A stretch of 64,000 nucleotides of DNA from Gemmataceae bacterium (GCA_901538445.1 LR594584.1:3195586-3259585), one strand, 5' to 3'. Shown: positions 25,807 to 33,613, counted from the stretch's first letter. Translations and numbers: made by a program. Notes: generated from the sequence alone by a model not told the origin.

Positions 25807-26043
25807 TCACGCGACCCGCAGCGCGCCGGGCTCGGGCTCCGCGGCGGCCTCGCCCGTCAACTCGATCGGCTCCGGCAGCGGCACCTTGACCGTGAGCCGG
25901 ACGCGGCGGATGCCGCCGGCCTCGCTCGCCTCCCCGACCCGCTCGGCGTACTCCGCGGCGAGTTCGTCGGCGTCCTCGTGGGCGACGTACTCGCCCTGGT
26001 CGTTGAGCATCACCCACACTTCGACCTCGTGCATCGTGGCCAT
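25807..26043 (-). CDS. Small hypothetical protein
   Basis: A 78-residue acidic protein (MATMHEVEVWVMLNDQGEYVAHEDADELAAEYAERVG, then RVRLTVKVPLPEP). It has a beta-helix-beta look and no known domain. It is convergent with the RHH-like gene (13 bp apart) and separated from the gene upstream by a hairpin. Confidence 0.6.
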   Translation of the reverse strand: MATMHEVEVWVMLNDQGEYVAHEDADELAAEYAERVGEASEAGGIRRVRLTVKVPLPEPIELTGEAAAEPEPGALRVA

Positions 26044-26071
26044 CGTCGCGCCCTCGCTCGTCGTGAAGGAA

Positions 26072-26096
26072 GGGGCCGGCCGCAGCGACCGGCCCC
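26072..26096. terminator. GC-rich hairpin
   Basis: An 8-bp stem GGGGCCGG / CCGGCCCC with a 9-base loop, between two minus-strand small genes. Probably the terminator of the gene at 26107-26301. Confidence 0.5.
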
Positions 26097-26106
26097 GGTG
26101 TCTCGA

Positions 26107-26301
26107 TCAGCGCCGCACCCGCACCGGCTCAATCCCCTGGTCCCGCAACCAGTCTTGCGCGACCTCCCCCGCGAGGCGGCCCCGCACGATCACCCGGCCG
26201 AACTGGTCCCGGAACCCGAACGCTTCGAGCCCGGCCGGCGCGTCGGGGAACATCCAGTGAAACTCACTCCCGTCCCGGATCACCTGAACTTGCGTGGTCA
26301 T
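26107..26301 (-). CDS. Small hypothetical protein
   Basis: A 64-residue basic protein (MTTQVQVIRDGSEFHWMF, FGRVIVRGRLAGEVAQDWLRDQGIEPVRV). No known domain. It is divergent from an RHH-like gene across an operator region. Confidence 0.6.
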   Translation of the reverse strand: MTTQVQVIRDGSEFHWMFPDAPAGLEAFGFRDQFGRVIVRGRLAGEVAQDWLRDQGIEPVRVRR

Positions 26302-26348
26302 CGTCGCGTCCTCGTGTGGTGCGTTGTTTGTCTCGACACGGGTAGTAT

Positions 26349-26409
26349 AGGCACGTGCCTAGGCAGCGGTCAAGCGTGACTTGAGAAATTCTTGGCAAGT
26401 GCCTAGGCA
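26349..26409. promoter_or_regulatory. Tandem palindromic operators
   Basis: GTGCCTAGGCA occurs twice, at 26355-26365 and 26399-26409, 44 bp apart (about four helical turns). Each includes the 10-bp palindrome TGCCTAGGCA. A second palindrome, AGGCACGTGCCT, is at 26349-26360. They lie between divergent genes, upstream of an RHH-like gene, so autoregulation is likely. Confidence 0.6.
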
Positions 26410-26449
26410 TCTCGGGTGATGTGGTGTAGACTCAACTCGGAGGTGCCAC

Positions 26450-26707
26450 ATGCCGAGCGTTGACCGACCCGGGGTGAAGGGCGTGTACGTCGAGCTACCC
26501 GAGACGCTGCTGACGGACGCGCGGGCGTTCGCCGCGGACCGGGGCGAGAAGTTCAACCGCGTCGTGGCCGAGGCGCTGCGGCGTCACATGGCGTACCCGC
26601 CGCCGAAGCCGGAGCCCCAACCAGAACCGGCCCCGGTCCCGCTGCCGAGCGGCGCGGAGGAACCTGCGGCGACCAAGAAGCCGGCGACCAAGAAGGGAAA
26701 GAAGTGA
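26450..26707 (+). CDS. RHH-like regulator with Pro/Lys-rich tail
   Basis: An 85-residue protein. KGVYVELPETLLTDARAFAADRGEKFNRVVAEALRRHM (about 10-47) is a strand-helix-helix of the ribbon-helix-helix kind, and the remainder is Pro/Glu then Lys-rich. GGAGGTG precedes the ATG. The tandem palindromes just upstream are its probable operators. It overlaps the next gene by one base (TGATG), so the two are co-translated. Confidence 0.65.
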   Translation: MPSVDRPGVKGVYVELPETLLTDARAFAADRGEKFNRVVAEALRRHMAYPPPKPEPQPEPAPVPLPSGAEEPAATKKPATKKGKK

Positions 26708-27039
26708 TGGCCAAGAAATCGCCCAAGCCCAAGCCCCCGGCCGGCCCCCGCGTGCGATGGTCCGACGACACCGCGGGCGTCCTGACGTGCGCCCGGCTCG
26801 ACGGGTCAGCGCTCCGCGTGGAGTTGGTGCGCGGGGACGTGCCCGTGTCTCTCACCCTGGAACCGCTCGGCCCCGACTTCTACGCCGGACGCTGGGCGTC
26901 GGCCGGTGCGAAACCGGCTCAGGGCTCGGCCAGCGTCGCCGTGACGCGGGGGGTTCACGACGTCTGCCGGCTGGCCGGCCGGTGGTTCGAGGGGTCAGAG
27001 GTAGTGACGTGGACCGCGGACGGGGTCACGATCGGGTAG
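26707..27039 (+). CDS. Hypothetical protein after the RHH-like gene
   Basis: A 110-residue protein with a basic N-terminus (MAKKSPKPKPPAGPRVRW) and a beta-rich body (LTCARLDGSALRVELVRGDVPVSLTLEPLG). The family is not recognised. ATG 26707 shares a base with the stop of the RHH-like gene, so it belongs to the same operon. A toxin-antitoxin-like layout is possible, but there are no toxin motifs. Confidence 0.6.
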   Translation: MAKKSPKPKPPAGPRVRWSDDTAGVLTCARLDGSALRVELVRGDVPVSLTLEPLGPDFYAGRWASAGAKPAQGSASVAVTRGVHDVCRLAGRWFEGSEVVTWTADGVTIG

Positions 27040-27118
27040 CGCGTTCGGGAGTGCGCCCCGCGTCGGCGCGTGGTAGAGTTGAAGTGTGATCGTGAAAGGG
27101 CACCTCGTTGGATGCCCT

Positions 27119-27151
27119 AGCCGCCCGCCCGGTTGACCCAGGCGGGCGGCT
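27119..27151 (+). terminator. Terminator after the RHH operon
   Basis: An 11-bp stem (27119-27129 / 27141-27151) with an 11-base loop, 80 bp after the stop at 27039. Confidence 0.5.
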
Positions 27152-27159
27152 CGCGTTGT

Positions 27160-27453
27160 ATGCTTGACGGCGGCAACGACGAGAGGGTATACCGCCTCAG
27201 CACCTCGCAGCGGGCAATGGTGGCGGCGCGAGCGCGGGAGATTTACGACCGCGACGCAAAGGATCGGCAGAAGGCCGCGGGCGGGGATCGCAAGAGCGCC
27301 GCAGCGAAATCGGTTCAGGCAAATTTGCCTGAACCGATCCGCGAGCAGGCCCGGGACCAGGCCGGGAAGGCGCTCGGCGTATCCGGCAAGACCGTCGATC
27401 ACGCGACGACGGTTCTTGAGAAGGGGTCGCGTTCACACCGCGGCGACGTGTAG
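27160..27453 (+). CDS. ParB-like protein fragment
   Basis: A 97-residue protein matching only the central/C-terminal part of phage and plasmid ParB-like proteins: STSQRAMVAARAREIYDRDAKDRQ, then NLPEP and DQAGKALGVSGKTVDHATTVLEKG, the usual HTH-like segment. The N-terminal ParB nuclease-type domain is absent, so it is probably a remnant. The stretch 27250-27412 is nearly identical in its end portions to the C-terminus of the recombinase gene. A 30-bp perfect palindrome lies in it (27309-27338). Confidence 0.6.
   Translation: MLDGGNDERVYRLSTSQRAMVAARAREIYDRDAKDRQKAAGGDRKSAAAKSVQANLPEPIREQARDQAGKALGVSGKTVDHATTVLEKGSRSHRGDV
27309..27338. repeat. 30-bp perfect palindrome inside a coding region
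   Basis: The halves 27309-27323 and 27324-27338 are exact reverse complements, centred on AAATTT. It encodes the V-Q-A-N-L-P-E-P stretch. A degenerate copy is at 38267-38287 in the recombinase gene. Confidence 0.7.
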
Positions 27454-27642
27454 CCGGCCCGTCTCGTCCTCGGTCACCTTCCCGGCGATCTCCAACCGGT
27501 CGGCCGCTTCCGTGGCCCACCTCGGCCGCGCGCCCCGGAACAGGTCTGGCAGGGTGATCGGCCGGCCGCACGCGCGGAGCCGCGCGAGCAACTCGGCCTC
27601 GTGCTTCCGCTGCTCGGCCAGGGTGATGTTTAGCGAACACAT
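27433..27642 (-). CDS. Small winged-helix-like hypothetical protein
   Basis: A 69-residue protein (MCSLNITLAEQRKHEAELLARLRACGRPITLPDLFRG, ATEAADRLEIAGKVTEDETGRLHVA). The order helix-helix-recognition helix-wing resembles a degenerate winged helix. GGAG lies before the ATG. It overlaps the ParB-like fragment's end by 21 bp, convergently. Function unknown. Confidence 0.55.
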   Translation of the reverse strand: MCSLNITLAEQRKHEAELLARLRACGRPITLPDLFRGARPRWATEAADRLEIAGKVTEDETGRLHVAAV

Positions 27643-27667
27643 CTGAGGTACTCCGTGGGTGATTGGA

Positions 27668-28198
27668 CTACTCGACTCCCGCCGCGGTCCTGAGTGCGCA
27701 GAGCGATTGCTCGATGATCTGTCCCGTCCTGGCCCGCGACAGCCCGCGAGAAGCTGCTACGCTCTCGTGCGTCTCCCCGTAGCCGATGGTGCGGACCACG
27801 GCGTCGGCCCGGTCCGGGGGCAGGGTCGCAAGTAATGGGGCGAGGTCGAGCCGCTCGACAACGTCAGCGGGGTCCGGGAAGCGGCCGGGCGCGGCGTCGA
27901 GTGGGTGCGTGTCCGATTTGGGGGTCGGCGACCACTGCGCCGCGAAGGAGTTCGGCGACTGGCTCATCTCTGAGCGAAGTACGCGGATGAACGCCCAGCG
28001 CAGTCGGGGCGCGAGGTGCGTTGCGAACCGGGGGCAGCGGGCCGGATCGTAGATCGTGGCCGACCGCCACAACTCCGCGATGGCGGCTGATTCGAACTCT
28101 CCCGCCAGGTGCGGGAACCGGGCCGCGAACCGGTTGGCCCGCTTCAGGGCGAAGTGCCAGTAGTTCGTGACAAGCTCGGCGGCGTCCGGTGCGGTCAT
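27668..28198 (-). CDS. Sigma-70-like protein of the element
   Basis: A 176-residue protein. LVTNYWHFALKRANRFAARFPHLAGEFESAAIAELWRSATIYDPA (about 9-53) and PRFATHLAPRLRWAFIRVLRSE (about 56-77) look like sigma region 2. The C-terminal part LATLPPDRADAVVRTIGYGETHESVAASRGLSRARTGQIIEQSLCALR looks like region 4 with its HTH. It could direct RNA polymerase to element promoters. It is separated from the tape measure gene by a terminator. Confidence 0.7.
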   Translation of the reverse strand: MTAPDAAELVTNYWHFALKRANRFAARFPHLAGEFESAAIAELWRSATIYDPARCPRFATHLAPRLRWAFIRVLRSEMSQSPNSFAAQWSPTPKSDTHPLDAAPGRFPDPADVVERLDLAPLLATLPPDRADAVVRTIGYGETHESVAASRGLSRARTGQIIEQSLCALRTAAGVE

Positions 28199-28223
28199 GG
28201 TGCGGCCAGTGGGGTAACGAGAA

Positions 28224-28246
28224 GGGGCAGGCCGAGCGCCTGCCCC
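28224..28246 (-). terminator. Terminator after the tape measure gene
   Basis: A 9-bp stem GGGGCAGGC / GCCTGCCCC with a 5-base loop, 24 bp after the stop at 28270. Confidence 0.6.
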
Positions 28247-28269
28247 GTGGTGGTGCGGTCTGGGCGGGG

Positions 28270-30024
28270 TCAGTGGTTGAACACGGTGAACGTGTGCAGC
28301 GCCTTCGCGAGTTGGTTCATCCCGTCGCCGACCTTGGCAATCTTCTTGTCGATCCCCTGAAGCACGTCGAGTTGCCGCTTGGCGACCTGGTCGCCGATGC
28401 CCAACTGTTGCTGCACCGGCCCACTGAAGATGCCCTTGGCGCGATTGCCGAGGTTCATCGCGCCCTGTGCGCCGTCCCGCGCCCGGTCCGCGTAACTTTT
28501 GAACCGGTCCATCTCCAGTTCCATGCCCTTCTTGATGGCGTCGTCTATGCCGGCCCCGCCCCCCGGTGCCTTGGCCTTGGCCACCAGTTCCTTGATGTCC
28601 TTCTTGGCCTGCGCGAGCGCCGCTTCCATCTTCGGGTTGTGGCCGATGTCCTTCAGTTCGTCGAGTAGCGCGTCCGTCGCGAGGGCCGCGCCGCCGGCCC
28701 CGACGAGGGCACCGGCGGCCGTGCCGTAGGGGCCGAGGACGGAGCCCAGCCGACCGCCCTTGGAAGCGCCGCTCAGCGCGGCCAGCACCATGAGCTTGCG
28801 CCGGTTGTCCTCGATGAACGCCCCGAACGCCTTCCCCAGCGAGATGATGAGTTCGAACCAGATGGCCTTGATGCCCGCGCCGGCGAGCTTGAACGCCGTG
28901 GCGAGGTCGCCCTTGCCGACCGCGGCCGTGATTCCGCTCCACGTTTCGCGGAACGTTTCCCCGATGCTGCGGAACGCTTTCCCGAGGTCGGCGGCGGCCT
29001 TCTGGCCGTTCTCGGTGCAGGTGAGCCACAGCGCCCCCAGCCCGCCGATTGCGAACCCCAGCGCGCCGATCGGGCTCTTGAGCAGGCCGAGACCGCCGAC
29101 GATGTTCTTGATCCCGGACACGGCCCCGCTGAAGATCGGGCCGAGCAACTTCACGCCGGTTCCGATCCCGGCCAGCACGATGCCCGCGGCGGCGGCCCCG
29201 CCCGCAACCTTGGCGATGGTGGCGATGATCCGCCCGTTGTTCGCGACCCACTCGCGGCCCGCGGAGAACACCTCCCGAATCTGGTCGCTCATGCTCTTGG
29301 TCTGGTCGGTAGCCGGCATGAGCGCGGAGCCGACCTTCACGATGGTGGTGGCGAGTTCCACCATGATCGTGTTCAACGCCTTCGACGCGGCGGCCGCCTC
29401 CTCGATCTCCTGCACCGACATGACCCCGCCCGCCCGCTTGCCCTCGGCCTTCAGCCGGGCGATCCCGGCCGCGCCGTCCTTCAGGTACGGGAGCAGTTGG
29501 GCGGTTGCCGCGCCGAAATACTCCTGGGCCTTCACGGCGCGCTGGGTGTCGTCGGGGATGCGGCCGAGCGCGTCGGCGATCTTGTCGATCTGATCGATAA
29601 GCGGCAACTTCTCGAAGTCGCGGGCGCGGCCGAGGGAGAGGAGTTGCTCATCGAGCGGGCCGGCGGCGTCGGCGGCCGCCTTCACCTTCCCGGCGAGCGC
29701 GTCCACCACATTCCCGAACCCCTGAACGCCAACGCCGGCGAACTCGAACGCCCCGGCAAGCTCGGAGATGGAGCCCACGCCTTGCCCGTACTGCGCCGCA
29801 ATCCGCTTGATGTCCGCGCCCTTGGTGAGCGCGTCGGAGAACGCCTTCCCGAGCGGGGCGAGGACCGCCCCGCCGGTCGCGGCCGACTTCGCCCCGATGC
29901 TGATGGCGGCGTTGCCGAACGCCTTCAACCGGGCGGCCGCCTTGTCGAGCGAGCGGTACAGCGCGTTGTCGTCGGCCAGCAATTCCACGAACGCACGGCC
30001 CGCGCGGATGCCCTTCGTACTCAT
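28270..30024 (-). CDS. Phage tail tape measure protein
   Basis: A 584-residue protein. A coiled N-terminal start (ALYRSLDKAAARLKAFGNAAISIGAKSAATGGAVLAPLGKAFSDALTKGADIKRIAAQYG) is typical of tape measure proteins. Hydrophobic membrane-like segments lie at about 265-290 and 315-335, with alternating helical stretches to the end. In phages it sets tail length and passes through the membrane at DNA entry. At 584 residues it would give a short tail. It follows the two chaperone-like genes, in the usual order for tail clusters. Confidence 0.85.
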   Translation of the reverse strand: MSTKGIRAGRAFVELLADDNALYRSLDKAAARLKAFGNAAISIGAKSAATGGAVLAPLGKAFSDALTKGADIKRIAAQYGQGVGSISELAGAFEFAGVGVQGFGNVVDALAGKVKAAADAAGPLDEQLLSLGRARDFEKLPLIDQIDKIADALGRIPDDTQRAVKAQEYFGAATAQLLPYLKDGAAGIARLKAEGKRAGGVMSVQEIEEAAAASKALNTIMVELATTIVKVGSALMPATDQTKSMSDQIREVFSAGREWVANNGRIIATIAKVAGGAAAAGIVLAGIGTGVKLLGPIFSGAVSGIKNIVGGLGLLKSPIGALGFAIGGLGALWLTCTENGQKAAADLGKAFRSIGETFRETWSGITAAVGKGDLATAFKLAGAGIKAIWFELIISLGKAFGAFIEDNRRKLMVLAALSGASKGGRLGSVLGPYGTAAGALVGAGGAALATDALLDELKDIGHNPKMEAALAQAKKDIKELVAKAKAPGGGAGIDDAIKKGMELEMDRFKSYADRARDGAQGAMNLGNRAKGIFSGPVQQQLGIGDQVAKRQLDVLQGIDKKIAKVGDGMNQLAKALHTFTVFNH

Positions 30025-30061
30025 CACGTCCCCCGGTTGGTGTTGGTTGGCGCGGATCAGG

Positions 30062-30457
30062 TCACGCCGGCGCGGCGTTCACGAGTTCGACGGCCTTGGC
30101 GTCGGCGTCGGCCAGCATGCCGGGGAGCCGCTCCTTGACGAGCTTCGCGACCGCGGGCGGGTGGGTGAAGTCGGCGACCGCGGCCAGCAGCGCGTTCGAC
30201 GCGGCGTGAATCGTCGCGCCGTCGAACCCGGACATGAACTCTTCGGGCGACACGCCGAGCTTCTCGGCCTGCGCCTCGCAGAGCAGGTAGAAGACGTGGC
30301 CGAACGTCTCCGGGTCGGCCAGCGCGTCGAACGCATCGGTGCTGTCGCGGACCGCCTTCAGGTCGAAGCCGGCCTCCTTCAGCGGCTTGACGTGGGCGAT
30401 GGTGATCTTGAGACACCACTTGCGGCCGTTGGCGTCTGTGAACTCGGGCTTCAGCAC
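30062..30457 (-). CDS. Tail-assembly-chaperone-like protein B
   Basis: A 131-residue protein immediately before the tape measure gene, where tail assembly chaperones lie in many phages. It begins MLKPEFTDANGRKWCLKITIAHVKPL and shares its start pattern (F-T-D-A-x-G-R-x-W) with the gene upstream, so the two look like paralogs. The GTG start overlaps the previous stop by 7 nt, so translation is probably coupled. A role in tail assembly is inferred from position. Confidence 0.6.
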   Translation of the reverse strand: MLKPEFTDANGRKWCLKITIAHVKPLKEAGFDLKAVRDSTDAFDALADPETFGHVFYLLCEAQAEKLGVSPEEFMSGFDGATIHAASNALLAAVADFTHPPAVAKLVKERLPGMLADADAKAVELVNAAPA

Positions 30458-30804
30458 GGGTCGGTCTCCTTGGGCGGGGTGGGGAAGTAGTCTCGCAAGG
30501 CGATGTCGAGTGCCGCGCAGGCCGGCGCGAGTGAGTCGTTGACGAGCTTCACGAACTCCTCGTCACCGATCCCGCGGGCGGCGGTCTGCTCGCTGCACGC
30601 CAGGCCGAGCAGCACGGCGACCGTGTGGAAGTTCACCGCGCCGCCGTGGGCGACGGCGCGGCAGTCGATGCCTCGATTCTTGGCGACGTAGACGACGGCC
30701 GGCGTGAGTGCCACGTTCCACACTCGGCCGGCCGCGTCGGTGAACCCGACCGGCGCGACGATCGTTTCCGTGAACTGCTCGGCGGTCGGGTCGGTGCCGT
30801 ACAT
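30451..30804 (-). CDS. Tail-assembly-chaperone-like protein A
   Basis: A 117-residue protein (GFTDAAGRVWNVALTPAVVYVAKNRGIDC, then EEFVKLVNDSLAPACAALDIALRDYFP). It is similar in layout to the downstream protein and lies before the tape measure gene. Chaperone A/B pairs (gpG/gpGT type) are known in tail clusters. Here both frames have their own starts instead of one ribosomal frameshift. Confidence 0.6.
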   Translation of the reverse strand: MYGTDPTAEQFTETIVAPVGFTDAAGRVWNVALTPAVVYVAKNRGIDCRAVAHGGAVNFHTVAVLLGLACSEQTAARGIGDEEFVKLVNDSLAPACAALDIALRDYFPTPPKETDPC

Positions 30805-30861
30805 CGGTGGCGGTCCTGGTGGGGTGGGTGTGGAGCGGGCCGGGGTGCGGCCGAGGTGGGG

Positions 30862-31134
30862 TCAGCCTCGCAGACCGGAACCACTGGCAGTCATCAGCGG
30901 GGCGCGGCCGGTCGATGCGTTCACGGCCATCGCACGCAAGTTTGCCTCGCACGGCTTGAGCGCCTCGGCCCGCTTGACACCGGCCCCGGTCAGTGACGGT
31001 GTGCCGCTCTTGTCGAGCGTCAGGTGTCCGCGGTGCTTCAACTCGGCGAGAATCTCGCCCGGGGCATCAGTCCGACCCGAGCGGGTCAACTCGATCAGCG
31101 CCACGTCCCCGGCCCAAACGTTCTTGATCGACAC
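30862..31134 (-). CDS. Small hypothetical protein of the structural cluster
   Basis: A 90-residue protein (MSIKNVWAGDVALIELTRSGRTDAPGEILAELKHRGHLTLDKSGTPSLTGAG). The GTG start has GGAGG 7 bases upstream. The segment PGEILAELKHRGHLTLDKSG could be a winged-helix-like part. It is too short to be a capsid protein. Confidence 0.6.
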   Translation of the reverse strand: MSIKNVWAGDVALIELTRSGRTDAPGEILAELKHRGHLTLDKSGTPSLTGAGVKRAEALKPCEANLRAMAVNASTGRAPLMTASGSGLRG

Positions 31135-31160
31135 GGGTAAGCCCTCCGAAGGGGTGAAGG

Positions 31161-31811
31161 TCAGTGGAAGACAACCGAGGTGCGGGGGAACGCCCCGCTG
31201 GGGACGAGGGAGATTTCGAACAGCCCGGCCTTAAGGATCAGCAGCGTGTTCGGCTCGCCGTCCTCGCCCCGTAGCGCCTTGCAGTGAAGCATCGTCGCGC
31301 CGATCGACAATTCGCGACAGTCCTTGAAGCACCGCGCCCACTTCGCTGCACTCTTCCCGTCCCTGGTGCCGCCGTCGATGTGGAACCGAAGTGCCTGGCG
31401 GTCGGCCCACAGGCGCACCGCGCCGCTCATCGTGGACGCGCACCGGGTCTCTTCAATGTGGCCGAACTGGAACCCCACCCGTGATTCCCACTCCCCCACG
31501 CGGCACGCGGCCAACGCCTCGTCAAATGCCCCCGGCTCGAACATCACTTGGGCTCTGTCGAACCCCGCAAGTTCGGCCGTCCCCTTCGGGAGCGGCATCA
31601 CCTGCGACAGCGTGCCGAAGTTCAGGGCAACGCCGGTTAGGTCTCCGGGGCGCGCGGACGGGGCGGCCCGGACCGGGGACGTAGACGCCCTCACCGTCGG
31701 CGTCCGCGCCGGCCGCGGGGCCGGGCGGTCCTTGACGACGCAAGCGCTGGGGTGCGCCACGAAGGGCGTCCCCCAGATCGACGGGCGGGATGGTGCGACG
31801 GCCGGCCACAT
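31161..31811 (-). CDS. HK97-type prohead protease-like protein
   Basis: A 216-residue protein. After a Pro/Ala-rich N-terminus (1-58), the body matches the U35 prohead protease pattern: VALNFGTLSQVMPLPKG, FEPGAFDEALA (about 92-102), FQFGHIEET with the candidate catalytic His near 117, LSIGATML with the candidate Ser near 170, and the closing FEISLVPSGAFPRTS. In phages it cleaves scaffold and capsid proteins during head maturation. No portal or major capsid gene is seen beside it. Confidence 0.6.
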   Translation of the reverse strand: MWPAVAPSRPSIWGTPFVAHPSACVVKDRPAPRPARTPTVRASTSPVRAAPSARPGDLTGVALNFGTLSQVMPLPKGTAELAGFDRAQVMFEPGAFDEALAACRVGEWESRVGFQFGHIEETRCASTMSGAVRLWADRQALRFHIDGGTRDGKSAAKWARCFKDCRELSIGATMLHCKALRGEDGEPNTLLILKAGLFEISLVPSGAFPRTSVVFH

Positions 31812-31845
31812 GGGTAACTCCGTGATCCGAGTCGAGCGGGCCGGG

Positions 31846-32553
31846 CTACTCCTCGGTCAGCAATGCGGCTTCGGCGGCCGCCACTTCGGCCTGCGCCCGG
31901 GCGACCTCGGCCCGAAGCTCGGCGAGCGGGTCGTGATCCGGCTGCGCGTTCGCAGCCCGCGCCTCGTTCGGGTGCTTGCTCTCGCGGGCGTTCACCCACT
32001 GCGCGGCGTACCGATCTGCGCCCTTCTGGGCCTCGGTCGCGGCGGTCCAGCGCTTGCCGGTCTGCCTCATGGCCTCGTGCGCGGCGGCGAGGCGAGCATT
32101 GGCGGCACCGCTCGCGGTGTTCTGAAGCGCGTTGATGGCGTTCTCGGAGTTGCGAACCGCGTTCTTGGCGGCGGCGTTCTCTGCCTGCAACTTGCCGGAC
32201 GCCTCCGCGAACTTCTGCTGAGCGGCCTTCACCTCTGCGTCGAACGTCGCTTGAACCGCGGCGGCCCGCTGCTCGATCTCGGCGACGACACGTTGGCGGG
32301 CGGCGAGTTGTTCGGCCTCGGCACGGGCGGCGCGCCGGGCAATCGCCCTCTCGACGTCGGAGCGGAAGGTGGTGAAGTCCTTCCCGCACTCCGACAGCTT
32401 GGACGCCACGACGTCGGGCGGTACGGTTTGGCCCCGGGCGGTCTTGCTGATCAACTCGGCGTAGGCCTTGCTCAGTTCGGCCTCCCGCTTCTTCACGCTG
32501 CCCTCGACGGCGGCGAGCGTGGCGGCCAGGTCAGGTTCTGCAACGGCGGTCAT
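31846..32553 (-). CDS. Coiled-coil protein, scaffold-like
   Basis: A 235-residue, highly helical, Ala/Glu/Lys-rich protein. Long uninterrupted heptad-like stretches run from about 10 to 150 and again at about 210-235. No signal peptide or membrane segment. Placement just upstream of the protease-like gene suggests a scaffolding or head-assembly role, but a different function is possible. Confidence 0.6.
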   Translation of the reverse strand: MTAVAEPDLAATLAAVEGSVKKREAELSKAYAELISKTARGQTVPPDVVASKLSECGKDFTTFRSDVERAIARRAARAEAEQLAARQRVVAEIEQRAAAVQATFDAEVKAAQQKFAEASGKLQAENAAAKNAVRNSENAINALQNTASGAANARLAAAHEAMRQTGKRWTAATEAQKGADRYAAQWVNARESKHPNEARAANAQPDHDPLAELRAEVARAQAEVAAAEAALLTEE

Positions 32554-32621
32554 CTGATCCCCTGTGGTCTGGTGTGGCCCGCTGTGGTCCCGGCCGGTCG
32601 CGGGCGTACCGGCCTCGTGGT

Positions 32622-32828
32622 TCAGAAGAGCGGCGGCCCGTGGTACGAGCCCCGGCCGAAGTCGCGCCAGCGCTGGGCGTCGAACTCGGCCGCCCGCTGC
32701 TCTGCGTGCATGGCCTCAATGCTCAGCCGCTTCCGCTTGGGCTTCGGCGGCGCGACCCGCTCGGCGAGGCCGGCGAGGTACTCGGCGGCGCGTCCCAGGA
32801 TCGGGCGGCGGGGTGCGGGGTTGGTCAT
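32622..32828 (-). CDS. Small basic hypothetical protein
   Basis: A 68-residue basic protein (MTNPAPRRPILGRAAEYLAGLAERVAPPKPKRKRL, then HAEQRAAEFDAQRW). Its start overlaps the end of the gene upstream by 4 nt. No known domain. Confidence 0.5.
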   Translation of the reverse strand: MTNPAPRRPILGRAAEYLAGLAERVAPPKPKRKRLSIEAMHAEQRAAEFDAQRWRDFGRGSYHGPPLF

Positions 32829-33028
32829 GTTCGCACCGTGGGACCGGCGGCGGCGGTGATGGTCCGGGGCGGCGCGTCGCATCGCTCCCAGGTGACCACT
32901 TCAGCGCGGCAGGAGACGCACCGGCGAACCCGCCTGGTGACACCGGGTTCCGGGTGCCGCACGAACGCGACCGGCAACCCGATCGGGCGGCCGTCAGCGT
33001 CGCGGCAGGTCGAGCAGGTGAACCCCAT
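32825..33028 (-). CDS. Small zinc-ribbon protein
   Basis: A 67-residue protein with two Cys pairs: CSTC at the start and CVSC in TRRVRRCVSCRAEVVTWER. This resembles the NrdR-type zinc ribbon without its ATP-cone. The start at 33028 (MGFTCSTC) was chosen for the domain. The frame is open to 33100. It overlaps the next gene by 4 nt. Confidence 0.55.
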   Translation of the reverse strand: MGFTCSTCRDADGRPIGLPVAFVRHPEPGVTRRVRRCVSCRAEVVTWERCDAPPRTITAAAGPTVRT

Positions 33029-33241
33029 CGGCGCGCCCCCGTGCGTACACCGGTGTACGCACCAACAGACTACCCCGCGCCCCTTGGAGCGCAAGGACAC
33101 GAGACGGGCGATTGATGAAGAGGTGCGGACGGGAGCGCATAGAACCCGCCCGTCGGCTAGATGCCGCAGATGTGATGCGACCGCGGGCTAGTGACAGTGA
33201 GGTGTCAGTGACGGCCCGGGAGAGGTCGGGCCGGTGAGGGG

Positions 33242-33613
33242 TCAGGCCGAGGTGTGCGGCTCCTGCTCGACGGGTTCCGGGTCGGACTCCGGCGCGGCCT
33301 CGGCGATCCACAAGCGGCGGGCGCGGGCCTCTCCGAGACGTCGTACCAGTCCGGCGGCCTCCAGCGTATCGATCGCGCGGTGGGCGGCGCGGCGCTCGGC
33401 CTGCGACGGCGGGTGTCCGAGTAGCTCGTCCAGGTCCAATCGAATCACGCTATCCTTCGCGTCCTTAACTGCGATGCGGATGTTGACCGCTGGGCCGGGG
33501 CCGAACGGCAACGTAAGCAGGTCCACGGCGCGAAGTTCCGCGAGCTTGCGGAGCATGGCGCGGTGCAGTCGAAGTTCGAGTCTCACGGCGTGTTCCTCGG
33601 TATAACGTGTCAC
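33242..33613 (-). CDS. Hypothetical protein with winged-helix-like C-terminus
   Basis: A 123-residue protein. The second half (LGHPPSQAERRAAHRAIDTLEAAGLVRRLGEARARRLWI) is a helix-turn-helix-wing pattern. The start is uncertain (GTG 33613 or TTG 33619). Likely DNA-binding. Confidence 0.5.
   Translation of the reverse strand: MTRYTEEHAVRLELRLHRAMLRKLAELRAVDLLTLPFGPGPAVNIRIAVKDAKDSVIRLDLDELLGHPPSQAERRAAHRAIDTLEAAGLVRRLGEARARRLWIAEAAPESDPEPVEQEPHTSA

Noticed and set aside
26450-27039. Toxin-antitoxin system for the RHH-like operon
   Set aside because: The layout fits, but the second protein has no RelE, PIN, MazF or similar motif, so I do not call it a toxin.
29000-29300. Membrane transporter reading of the tape measure hydrophobic segments
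   Set aside because: The coiled-coil start, position after chaperone-like genes and overall layout fit a tape measure protein better.
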